A stretch of 42,250 nt of DNA from assembly GCA_937924775.1 (NCBI GenBank), contig CALDUT010000015.1, positions 1 to 42,250 on the forward strand, in the 5' to 3' direction. The stretch comes from an uncultured Gemmata sp. (GTDB taxonomy: Bacteria; Planctomycetota; Planctomycetia; Gemmatales; Gemmataceae). Shown here piece by piece: positions 34,439 through 42,250 of this stretch (position 1 is the stretch's first letter; each line of letters begins with the position of its first letter). Position numbers and translations under genes: made by a program. The notes beneath the pieces were generated by a model. It had not been told where the DNA came from, did no database searches, and saw nothing but the letters and a program-made list of their open reading frames with translations.

Positions 34439-37396
34439 TTACTTCAGGGGGAGTTGCAAAATGGCGGCGGTCGCGGGAATTTTGCTCCGCGGGACACTGG
34501 CTGTGCCAATAACAATGCGATTGTTCTCCCAGACATCAAGGGTGTGAATCGGACCCAACGGGTATTCACCTCCCAACAGCCGGCGCCCTGTCGCGGCATC
34601 CCAAACCGCAATATAGCCACGACCTTTGGGGGCCGCCCCAGCGGAGATAAGCCGACCGCGGGAGTCGAAACGCACCGCGTGAACCCACCCGGGATGCGAA
34701 GGGGCTGGTTCCTCCGGAAATACTGGCTTCAGATCGGGATTGGGAAAATCCCGAATCACCTTCCCGGTGGCAACATCCCACAGCTTAACCGTACCATCGC
34801 TGGAGCCGGTGGCCAATAATTGGCCATCTTTTGAAAGCGCGAGACTAAAGACCTGATCGCGGTGGCCCTGACGTTCCGCGTCTTGGGGGGTGAGTTGCGG
34901 ATCCTTCTTATCATCTCTGTTGGGCTCGTTTTTCTTAGCTACAAATGGTGCAAACTCGCGGAGCAAATTCCCGCTGGCCACATCCCACAATTTAATACTT
35001 CGGTCAAAACTCGCGGTCAGCACCTGCCGATAGTCCCGGCTCCAGTCAACGGCATAAATGGGATGGACCAGTGTTTGGGGCATCGTGACGATATGGGCAT
35101 CGATTTGTTTCACAACGTTGTCTTTGCTCAGGTCGTAGATCCGCAGACGACCATCGTGGCCACCTGTCGCCAGGCGATTGCCCGTATCGTCGAAAGCGAC
35201 AGAGTCCACCAAGTTGGGATGATCGTAGCGTTTGATGGGGTTGGTGGAAGCGATTCGGAAGAGCCGAGCTTGTTTGTCGGCCGCCACCGTGTAGAACTGC
35301 CCCGCCGCGTTGAAGACTAGCCCACGCGCGGCCGCGGGATGATCGAACGACTGTATCGGCTGGCCGAATTCGGGTGGGATCGGTTGATTCGGGTAAAAGT
35401 CAATATTCCACGCGATCGTGGAATGGGTTTTATCGTTCAATAATCCCACAAGAACAGGAGCTGTTGGATGAAAAGCCAACTCCAAGACCGGGGCCGCCGC
35501 CGCAAAGCGACCGATCAGTGCACCGTCCGAGATTGTGAACAAATGCACAAATCCCTCCGCATCTCCCATGACCAACTTCTGACCATCTTTTGAGATGGCT
35601 ACCGCGGTGGTTGTCCCCTTCCCTTCGAAGGTCCGTTCTTTCTGCCCAGTATTGGTATTCCAACTGATAGCTTGACGGCCCCCACCGAATGTGATTAAAC
35701 GTTCACTATTGGGTGCCACCACCACCCGAGCGTTTTTATGGTTTGTGGCTACCACCCGGGTACAGGCGATGGGAGAAAGGGCAACACGGTGATCGGCCGC
35801 AACGGTTATCGCCAGCGGAACCGTGGGATGCAGAGCCAACCCGCGACTGCCGCTTACATGGGGAAAAGCTTGCAAGGAGTGCCCCAAGGCCAAGTCGTAG
35901 AGTATGGCGCGCTGATCCGCTCGCCCCACCAGTAATCGCGAAGCCGCGGCATTGAAGCTAAGGGCTAGCACGTCTGCGGTTTGCGGCAGTTTCTGAACCT
36001 CCTGACCATCTGCCAACGACCACAGCAGAACCTCTTTTCCCACACCCACGGCGAATTGCTTGTTGTCCCGGGCGAGTGCCAATGCCCGAGGGGCTGCATC
36101 CAACGGCCCCCATTCGCGGCGAGGCCGATCCGTTTTTTCCAAGTCCCACAGGCGGATGTGTCGATCGTCACCAATGGTGAGCAATTCTCCCGTCGCGGAG
36201 TTGAGCTGTGCGGCCACAACAGCCCCCTGATGGGCAGAAAATTCGACCTGAACGGCCTGACCGTTCTTCTCGGCCGGGGTGTCCTTCTCCGGGGGTTTCT
36301 TGGTGAGCAGCGGCAGTTTCCATCCTTTCACCTGACCGTCGGTCCCGGTGGTGAGAAGAAGCGGTTGCTTGGGGTGAAACATCACGGCCGTGAGGGGTTT
36401 CTTAGAAGCCGCAACCTCCGCAATGAGTTTTCCCTCGCGATTCCACAAGAACAGCCACCCATCAGCGCATCCGGCGGCGATCTGTTGACCATCTGGCGAC
36501 AGAGCCAGACACTCGATCTTCTCGGTGGCACCGCGACACGTCGCCACGGGTTGGTTGTTGTTGGTTGTGCCAACCATCACAACGCGATCGACACTGGCAT
36601 AGACAACGGTATTACCGTCGGGGGATAAATAGAGCGCCGTGATGGCCGTCTTGAGTTCTGGGAATTCCCGCGTCGGTAGCGCGGGGGCTTGCCAGAAACG
36701 AAGCATCCCCTCTTGATCCGTTGTGTACACTGCCTGACCATCGGGGCGAACGGCCAAGCCCGTGATATTCGTATCGTGTTGATAATGAGCGATCGGCTTC
36801 ATGTCAGTGGATTGAAAAAAGCGCAGGCTGTTGTCAGCATACGCCGCGGCCCACACCGGGGTGTTGGCCAACGGACCCAGGCCAATGACAGCGGCTTTCG
36901 GTCCAGAGATGGCCAGTGGGGCCTTCTCCTCACCTTGGGGGAACAAGGTAATCCGACCCTGGTCGTCTCCCGCGGCGAAAGTCTTGCCATCGGTAGCGAT
37001 GGCCACCGCGGTTCCCGGATTGTTCAAGGCGAAGGTTTTTGTGGCGGTGGGAACGGGCACTTCCCAAATGAAAACTCGGTTATCAGCCCCACCCGAAGCC
37101 AGCCGATCACTTTGGGGCGAAAACGCCACACACAACACTTGCCCCTTGTGTCCTTGCTCGCCCGCGTAGGTACGGAGTAAGCGACCGGTTGTAGCTTCCC
37201 AGAGTCGGACCGTTTGATCGAAACTGGCCGTGGCGATCCACCGACCATCGGGGCTAACTGCCACGGCCTCCACCGTGTCGGCATGGCCTTTCAGCTCGGT
37301 GAGAACCGTCCACGGTGCATCGTCCGCTGTCAATGGAACCACAGCGGCACCGATCAGGAGGAAACTGAAGAATTTAGAAAGTTGCACGAACCGCAT
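34439..37396 (-). CDS. Exported WD40-repeat protein
   Basis: A 985-residue protein with an N-terminal signal (F-F-S-F-L-L-I-G-A-A-V-V-P-L-T-A) followed by WD40 repeats over nearly the whole length, probably two beta-propellers. Typical blades are H-A-D-T-V-E-A-V-A-V-S-P-D-G-R-W-I-A-T-A-S-F-D and H-R-D-Q-V-F-S-L-A-L-S, with V-R-L-W-E or V-K-L-W-D endings. Repeats in the middle are degenerate. A Lys/Glu/Asp-rich loop (about residues 375-395) separates the halves. WD40 proteins act as scaffolds; export of such a protein is common in planctomycetes. It lies 99 bp downstream of dnaB on the same strand. No enzymatic domain is seen. Confidence 0.9.
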   Translation of the reverse strand: MRFVQLSKFFSFLLIGAAVVPLTADDAPWTVLTELKGHADTVEAVAVSPDGRWIATASFDQTVRLWEATTGRLLRTYAGEQGHKGQVLCVAFSPQSDRLASGGADNRVFIWEVPVPTATKTFALNNPGTAVAIATDGKTFAAGDDQGRITLFPQGEEKAPLAISGPKAAVIGLGPLANTPVWAAAYADNSLRFFQSTDMKPIAHYQHDTNITGLAVRPDGQAVYTTDQEGMLRFWQAPALPTREFPELKTAITALYLSPDGNTVVYASVDRVVMVGTTNNNQPVATCRGATEKIECLALSPDGQQIAAGCADGWLFLWNREGKLIAEVAASKKPLTAVMFHPKQPLLLTTGTDGQVKGWKLPLLTKKPPEKDTPAEKNGQAVQVEFSAHQGAVVAAQLNSATGELLTIGDDRHIRLWDLEKTDRPRREWGPLDAAPRALALARDNKQFAVGVGKEVLLWSLADGQEVQKLPQTADVLALSFNAAASRLLVGRADQRAILYDLALGHSLQAFPHVSGSRGLALHPTVPLAITVAADHRVALSPIACTRVVATNHKNARVVVAPNSERLITFGGGRQAISWNTNTGQKERTFEGKGTTTAVAISKDGQKLVMGDAEGFVHLFTISDGALIGRFAAAAPVLELAFHPTAPVLVGLLNDKTHSTIAWNIDFYPNQPIPPEFGQPIQSFDHPAAARGLVFNAAGQFYTVAADKQARLFRIASTNPIKRYDHPNLVDSVAFDDTGNRLATGGHDGRLRIYDLSKDNVVKQIDAHIVTMPQTLVHPIYAVDWSRDYRQVLTASFDRSIKLWDVASGNLLREFAPFVAKKNEPNRDDKKDPQLTPQDAERQGHRDQVFSLALSKDGQLLATGSSDGTVKLWDVATGKVIRDFPNPDLKPVFPEEPAPSHPGWVHAVRFDSRGRLISAGAAPKGRGYIAVWDAATGRRLLGGEYPLGPIHTLDVWENNRIVIGTASVPRSKIPATAAILQLPLK

Positions 37397-37495
37397 GGAG
37401 GGCTACCGCGGAGTGGGGCGAAAATCGGAAGTGCTAATAGTTTACGCGATCGGCCCTCAAACTTCACCCCATCCCAATACCTGGGACTCTGGGTA

Positions 37496-38875
37496 TCAAA
37501 CGCCTCCCCCCATCCCGATATCCGCGATGTAGTTTTCGTAGCGGTTGTACTCCTTGAGCCACGTCAACGTGATTTCCCCGGTGGGACCATTGCGCTGTTT
37601 CGCAATAATCACTTCGAGAATGTTATCTTCTTGGGCCCCGTCGAATTTACCCGGCCGGTGCAGCATCAGGACGGTGTCGGCGTCTTGTTCAATCGAGCCG
37701 GATTCACGCAGGTCTGACAGTCGTGGTTTGTGGTCTTGCCGCTCCTCGGAAGCCCGGTTCACTTGGGCCAGGGCGATCACTGGAATACCCAATTCGCGGG
37801 CCAAAAACTTCAGACGCCGGCTGATTTGGGCCACTTGTTCCTGACGCGGATCGCGGCGGTTTTCCGGTTCGATGAGCTGCAAATAGTCGATGACGACAAG
37901 TTTCAGGCCGCCGTCTTTTTCATGCTTTTTGTCCAACCGCCGGGCACTGGCAGCAATCTGAATCATGGTGCGGCTGGGTGTATCGTCGATATAGAGTTTC
38001 GCCCGGCGAAGAACATCGCCTGCGTCCATCAACTTTTGAATATCGTCGGCACTCAAGTGCCCCTTGCGGACTTTGTGACTATCAACCCGCGATTGGCAGC
38101 ACAGCAAACGCTCGGCCAGTTCAATCCGGGCCATTTCCAGGCTGAAGAACAGAATCACGGGGGAATGACCGCTGGCCAATCCCTCGGTGATGATGTTGCG
38201 CACAATATTGAGCGCAAAGGCAGTTTTCCCGACACTGGGCCGGGCAGCAATGATGATCAATTCCGAATTCTGCAAACCCGCCGTGATGTTATCGAGATCC
38301 ACATACCCGGTGCTAATCCCGCTGATCGAGAGGTTTTCTTTACCAACGCGGGCATCGATCCGCTGGTACGCTTCGGTAATAATTTCGGTCAGCGGCTTGG
38401 TTTCGCCCACAATGCCGGCTTTCGCGATGTCCATGATCCGCCGTTCAGCCTGAGCCACCAGTTCATCGGCGGATTGGGTGCGGTCGTAGGCATCACGAAG
38501 AATTTCATTGCTGGCATGAATCAGCCCGCGAATCATCGCGGCTTCACGGACTAATTGAGCATGGTATTCGGCATTGGCCCCGGTTGGCACGGATTCCCAC
38601 AAATCGACGAGATATTCCTTGCCCCCGACATCTTCGAGCTGCTTATTTTTGCGCAATTTGTCGAAAAGCAGAACCAAATCGACCGGTTGCCCTTCATTGG
38701 CAAGATCACAGATCGCCTGATAAATTTTCCGGTGGGCATCGAAATAGAAATTGTCGGCCACAATCACTTGTTGAACGCTCGGAAGTGTGTCTGGGTCGCG
38801 GAGAATGCCACCCAAGACGCCACGTTCAGCGTCGCGGTTTTGCGGAGGCAGCCGTTCAGCGAGAGAATCCGACAT
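37496..38875 (-). CDS. dnaB: Replicative DNA helicase
   Basis: The hexameric 5'-3' helicase of the replication fork. It has 459 residues, the family length. The N-terminal domain starts P-Q-N-R-D-A-E-R-G-V-L-G-G-I-L. The RecA-like motor has Walker A A-R-P-S-V-G-K-T at 211-218 and Walker B L-V-V-I-D-Y-L-Q-L-I. Other conserved motifs are F-F-S-L-E-M, L-A-R-E-L-G-I-P-V-I-A-L-A-Q-V-N-R and L-R-E-S-G-S-I-E-Q-D-A-D. No intein is present. It diverges from the transglutaminase-like gene; no other replication gene is nearby. Confidence 0.96.
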   Translation of the reverse strand: MSDSLAERLPPQNRDAERGVLGGILRDPDTLPSVQQVIVADNFYFDAHRKIYQAICDLANEGQPVDLVLLFDKLRKNKQLEDVGGKEYLVDLWESVPTGANAEYHAQLVREAAMIRGLIHASNEILRDAYDRTQSADELVAQAERRIMDIAKAGIVGETKPLTEIITEAYQRIDARVGKENLSISGISTGYVDLDNITAGLQNSELIIIAARPSVGKTAFALNIVRNIITEGLASGHSPVILFFSLEMARIELAERLLCCQSRVDSHKVRKGHLSADDIQKLMDAGDVLRRAKLYIDDTPSRTMIQIAASARRLDKKHEKDGGLKLVVIDYLQLIEPENRRDPRQEQVAQISRRLKFLARELGIPVIALAQVNRASEERQDHKPRLSDLRESGSIEQDADTVLMLHRPGKFDGAQEDNILEVIIAKQRNGPTGEITLTWLKEYNRYENYIADIGMGGGV

Positions 38876-39088
38876 AATTCGTCACGGGGGTCTTGAACTC
38901 AATAATACTAACTTGTACACTTAGAATTAATGTGCACATACTCCCCACGGTGGCGATAGGCATAGCAGGACAGGGAGAGAAATGGAAGCCCGATCCATCC
39001 GGATGGCTGGAGTCACACCACAGTGATACCGCGAACGCGGGTCTAGTGCGGATGTTCTTCCCTTTTTTCGCGACGACGAGGCCTCACT

Positions 39089-41011
39089 ATGTTTGCTCAG
39101 TGGCTACAGATCGTGAGTCTTGCACTTCTCGCTATGCTGCTGGTGCATGGAGGGGTTCGGGCCGACGTCGGCGATCCCCAAATACGCACCGAGCATCCCT
39201 GGTATCCCGGGGAATTGGCATGCTCAACCTTTGAGCGGCTCTTTGCCACGCAAGCCGAGGTCTACAGACGAGTGACGGGGCGCCCTGTCCGCACGGAGGA
39301 AGACAAGGTTCTGGCCTCGTGGTTGTGGCGAAACACTCACTATTGGCATGGCGAAGAAGGCGGGCAAGACCTCTGGGGCAAAGGGCTGGGCCAAGGACCC
39401 GACCCCAAGCAACGCGAATATTGGACCGGTCTTTTCGCTCACGGTTTTGCACTATGCGGCACCACCCATGCCCAATGGGTGGGGGAAATGGAGGAGCTTC
39501 TGGGCCACAGCCGCGGGCGAAGCGTGGGTACCGCGGGGCACAATTCCTTCGAAGTCTTCCTCACTGGCGGAGAATATGGCAAGGGTCGTTGGGTTCTTCT
39601 GGATCACGATCTCTCCACCGTGATTTTCACACCCGATGGCAAGCGGCTCATGGGCTTGGCCGAAATCGCCCCCAATTGGAAACAACTGACTGATCGGACC
39701 TTCCGCCCCGAACGTCAACGCGGCTGGCTACCCTGCGGGCTCTACGCCGGCGATGCCTCAAGCTTCTCGGCCTACGCCGTCGCCGAATACCTCAGTGGCT
39801 ACGCCGGACCACCGCCCATGGTCCATCTGCGCCGCGGAGAAACACTCCGCCGTTACCTGCAACCCGGATTGGACGACGGCAAAACGTTCGTCTTCTGGGG
39901 GCGCAACTACCGCACCGCGGGCATTCCCGGACCTGAGCGTTCGCGCACTTGGGTGAATCAACCAGAAAAAATGTACCAATCGAAAACCGGGACACCCCAT
40001 ATCGACGGCCAGGCCCGCTACGCCAACGCGGTCTACACCTACCGCCCCGATTTCCGCGGCGACTATCGGGAAGCCGTGGTTTCCGAAGATGACCAACAAG
40101 TGACTTTCGAATTCACTACCCCCTACATCATCGCGGCAACCCCCGCCAATGATCAACCGTGGGGCATCTACGACCCCGGCGCCCGCAACGGGCTAGTCCT
40201 GCGTGGCCAACCGTTGGGGAAAGTCGCGATTTCCGTCGATCGCGGGGCGACTTGGAAAGATGCCACCATGACCGACAAGATCCTCGATCTCACCGACGCA
40301 GTCAAAGGCCACCGACAATATTGGCTGCGTATTCACCGACCCGCCACACAGCTGAGGGATAGCGGATTGGTTATCACCACGGTCTGCCAATGCAATGTGG
40401 CAGTGCTGCCACGGCTGACCGATGGGGGCTGCCGGGTGTTCTTCGAAGCCGGCCAGCAAGCGCAAGTGAACGTGGGGCCGAATTTACCTCAAGTCACGCC
40501 GCACGTCGTCGCCGGCAAGATCAACTCCCCCACCGTTACACTGCAACTGAGTACCCCTCGCGGAGAGCCCATCCGGCAGATCTATGCCGCCGCCCACATT
40601 CGTTCCAGTTCACCCCCCGATCCCAAGATTCTTTATCAGATCGAATTGTCCACCGACGGCGGCCAGACATGGCAACCGCTGGTCAAAGATTGGAGCATCC
40701 TTCGCCAAGGCGATGAGCCGAAAGACTTCTGGAGCCAAAGCTTCTGTTGGGGGAAGATCCGTTTGACCGGGTCAACCCGATCGGTTCAAGTACGGTTCAA
40801 GAACAACGGTGGGAAAGCTTACCTGCGACCAGAAGTTCACTTGGTGTACCAAACACCGTCTTCAGATCGCACCCGCGTTACATTCGCATGGAGCGACGAC
40901 CGCGGCCATCACACACACAGTCATACGACCCAAGCAGTGAAGGAGGAGTGGGTGGTACCCACTGGAAAGAATGTCCAAACCCGCTGGGTCGAATTCGAAG
41001 TGGTGAAGTGA
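39089..41011 (+). CDS. Secreted protein with transglutaminase-like Cys/His/Asp core
   Basis: A 640-residue exported protein with a signal peptide at 5-25. The N-terminal domain places Cys123 in G-F-A-L-C-G-T-T-H, His151 in A-G-H-N-S-F-E-V-F-L and Asp172 or Asp174 in L-L-D-H-D-L. That order and spacing match the catalytic triad of transglutaminase/papain-like folds, which act as proteases, amidases or cross-linkers. The rest (about 230-640) is beta-rich with Ig-like sandwiches (S-V-D-R-G-A-T-W, L-S-T-D-G-G-Q-T-W). The substrate is unknown; a cell-envelope protein or peptide is possible. GAGG seven bases before ATG 39089 supports the start. It is divergent from dnaB and appears monocistronic. 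Confidence 0.75.
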   Translation: MFAQWLQIVSLALLAMLLVHGGVRADVGDPQIRTEHPWYPGELACSTFERLFATQAEVYRRVTGRPVRTEEDKVLASWLWRNTHYWHGEEGGQDLWGKGLGQGPDPKQREYWTGLFAHGFALCGTTHAQWVGEMEELLGHSRGRSVGTAGHNSFEVFLTGGEYGKGRWVLLDHDLSTVIFTPDGKRLMGLAEIAPNWKQLTDRTFRPERQRGWLPCGLYAGDASSFSAYAVAEYLSGYAGPPPMVHLRRGETLRRYLQPGLDDGKTFVFWGRNYRTAGIPGPERSRTWVNQPEKMYQSKTGTPHIDGQARYANAVYTYRPDFRGDYREAVVSEDDQQVTFEFTTPYIIAATPANDQPWGIYDPGARNGLVLRGQPLGKVAISVDRGATWKDATMTDKILDLTDAVKGHRQYWLRIHRPATQLRDSGLVITTVCQCNVAVLPRLTDGGCRVFFEAGQQAQVNVGPNLPQVTPHVVAGKINSPTVTLQLSTPRGEPIRQIYAAAHIRSSSPPDPKILYQIELSTDGGQTWQPLVKDWSILRQGDEPKDFWSQSFCWGKIRLTGSTRSVQVRFKNNGGKAYLRPEVHLVYQTPSSDRTRVTFAWSDDRGHHTHSHTTQAVKEEWVVPTGKNVQTRWVEFEVVK

Positions 41012-41524
41012 CAAAAAAGCATAGTGGGGCTGACCTCTCAGCATTTTGAGATTGTTAATCCCTCGGCTCGGTCGCGCTTTTCTTAGGAGTGTACAACAAC
41101 CCTCATGGGTGTAACGAACTCAAGCAATTCGTTACACCCATGAGGCTATCCGTTCCACGATGCTTATTTGGTTGGTGGCTGACTCGCAAAGGAATACTAG
41201 CATCCTGTAATAAGTCAGATTCCTCGACGAATTCATCACCAAGGCAGGCCGATCTGAAACGCCCACACCAGAGATTCCACTTTCATCACACTACCCTTGC
41301 GCGGCGCACAGTTACGCTGCTAGCACGGAATCACAAACAATTTGGTAAAGGGTACTTCAATTCCTGAGCCAGAAGCGGTCGGGAACAACGGGATCCCGTT
41401 GGACTGGCAAAAGACCGGTCGGAGATGCTGTTTTCGGTCGCAAATTGAGGTTTGGTGATCCCCTCGCTATTCGCGCCTTTTGGTACACCCGGCCTAAGGT
41501 CCATCGTCTTTACTCAAGACCAGA
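41012..41524. other. Intergenic region at the edge of an accessory block
   Basis: 513 bp between the transglutaminase-like gene and the DUF499 gene, which converge. It contains the perfect inverted repeat at 41101-41145 and two imperfect copies of a roughly 35-bp sequence (about 41046-41080 and 41446-41480) sharing TTGAG, TCCC and CGCG blocks. No credible gene is seen. Confidence 0.45.
41101..41145. repeat. Perfect 18-bp inverted repeat with 9-base loop
   Basis: The left arm CCTCATGGGTGTAACGAA (41101-41118) is exactly complementary to the right arm (41128-41145). The loop is CTCAAGCAA. There is no T run after either arm, so it is not a standard intrinsic terminator, though it could act in both directions between the two convergent genes. 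A mobile-element end or protein-binding site is equally possible. Confidence 0.85.
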
Positions 41525-42250
41525 TCACACCCAGTCCTTCGTCTTGAAGCCCAGGCTGTTCGCGTTCTCGCTTACAACCCGTCTGATCGTGTCGCTCGCC
41601 CCCTGCGGGAACTCGGCGTCGATCTCCAGCGTGATGCGGACCTTGGCGTTCGGGTCGGACGCCAACCGTGCGATCACCTCCTCGGCGATGGTGTTCAGCT
41701 TCGACTTGGCCAGCGCGGCGGTCACCTCGACGCTGCCCCGGAATGTGCGTGGTTTAAGCGGCGGAGGCGGCGGAGTGGGCGGGCACGGCGGGACAATGGG
41801 AGTTATCACTGGAGGAGAAATGATCACTGGGGGCGGCAGAACAACGACGATCTGCTGCGCGATGGCGTACTGCTTGGCTGCCTCCGGCTCGATCAGCAGC
41901 AGCGTGTCGTCGAGTGATACCCCGCCGTCGCCGAACTGGAAGCCGTCGTACTTGCGGTCCGTGAACCCGTAGGCGGTGCCGAAGAAGTCCTGACTGGCCG
42001 CGCCCTTGCCGATGACAGTCTCCAGCACCTTGCGGGACTTCAGCCGCGGCAGGTACAGGTAGCGCAGCGAGTCTTCCCAGAAGGTCATAGCCCGGACATG
42101 GGGCGTTTCGGACTTCCAATAGAACCGCTTCAAATGGTCACGCAAATGGATCGGCGACCACGTCTCGATCACCAACTCGTTCTCGCGGCAGACCCGCTCC
42201 AACTCGCCCGGCGCGTTGCCGCTGGTCGTGTTCAGCGGGAACGACTCGAC
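41525..42250 (-). CDS. DUF499 ATPase, C-terminal fragment (5' end outside window)
   Basis: About 241 C-terminal residues of a large DUF499-type AAA+ ATPase. The frame is open through the window edge. Family landmarks are F-Y-W-K-S-E-T-P-H-V, W-E-D-S-L-R-Y-L-Y-L-P-R-L, L-L-I-E-P-E-A-A, a Pro-rich linker (P-P-C-P-P-T-P-P-P-P-P) and a final domain opening R-T-F-R-G-S-V-E-V. DUF499 proteins are large ATPases found in anti-phage islands, often next to a DUF1156 DNA methyltransferase and other defence genes. The ATPase motifs are out of view. The sequence is more GC-rich than its left neighbours, in keeping with acquisition by transfer. Confidence 0.8.
   Translation of the reverse strand, partial: VESFPLNTTSGNAPGELERVCRENELVIETWSPIHLRDHLKRFYWKSETPHVRAMTFWEDSLRYLYLPRLKSRKVLETVIGKGAASQDFFGTAYGFTDRKYDGFQFGDGGVSLDDTLLLIEPEAAKQYAIAQQIVVVLPPPVIISPPVITPIVPPCPPTPPPPPLKPRTFRGSVEVTAALAKSKLNTIAEEVIARLASDPNAKVRITLEIDAEFPQGASDTIRRVVSENANSLGFKTKDWV

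Noticed and set aside
41089-41367. 92-codon plus-strand frame through the hairpin
   Set aside because: It starts in the inverted repeat region, has no ribosome site, and its composition is not protein-like.
1-42250. CRISPR arrays, rRNA genes, replication origin
   Set aside because: No regularly spaced repeats, rRNA-like sequence or DnaA-box cluster was seen; dnaB alone does not mark an origin.

Overview
The window most resembles the chromosome of a planctomycete, probably of the Gemmataceae. The reasons are a Tat-exported DUF1501 protein, a small helical protein of a type I associate with planctomycete genomes, an exported WD40 propeller protein, a lone nuoH away from any nuo operon, frequent GTG/TTG starts, and many secreted multihaem proteins. 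The family assignment is inference; no rRNA or other taxonomic marker is present.

Layout. (1) Positions 1-1923 are the right end of an integrated element: the C-terminus of a family A DNA polymerase, a tyrosine integrase, and the tRNA-Leu(UAA) gene that the integrase reading frame runs into. (2) Positions 2171-10514 are mostly housekeeping: a small helical protein, scpB, nuoH, a YfhO-like membrane protein, an MlaF-type ABC ATPase, surE and an unknown polytopic membrane protein. (3) Positions 10658-27461 are the most striking part. A four-gene minus-strand operon encodes a dihaem cytochrome b, a decahaem cytochrome c, a NuoE-NuoF fusion, and a NuoG-like iron-sulfur protein with two cyclic-nucleotide-binding-like domains. 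Diverging from it are three consecutive pentahaem cytochromes. Facing them is a 1353-residue decahaem cytochrome with an LVIVD-type beta-propeller. Together these carry 35 haem-binding motifs, three haem proteins having one CX4CH site each. (4) Positions 27862-30767 hold DUF1501 and two small secreted proteins. (5) rpiA is followed by a decayed zone (about 31.9-34.4 kb) with an IS5-type transposase remnant and a frameshifted PD-(D/E)XK nuclease remnant. (6) A long exported WD40 protein, dnaB and a secreted protein with a transglutaminase-like Cys/His/Asp arrangement follow. (7) Beyond a perfect 18-bp inverted repeat, the right edge enters the C-terminus of a DUF499 ATPase, a family found in anti-phage islands.

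How the genes may work together (inference). NADH would be oxidised by the FMN/Fe-S NuoEF unit and electrons passed to the Fe-S/CNB protein, which has one [2Fe-2S] and six [4Fe-4S] motif sets but no molybdopterin domain. From there they could reach the membrane dihaem cytochrome b, the decahaem cytochrome c, and the pentahaem and giant decahaem proteins outside the cytoplasmic membrane. This looks like an NADH-linked transmembrane electron conduit, possibly gated by a nucleotide ligand. It differs from complex I because no membrane arm is encoded here apart from the distant nuoH.
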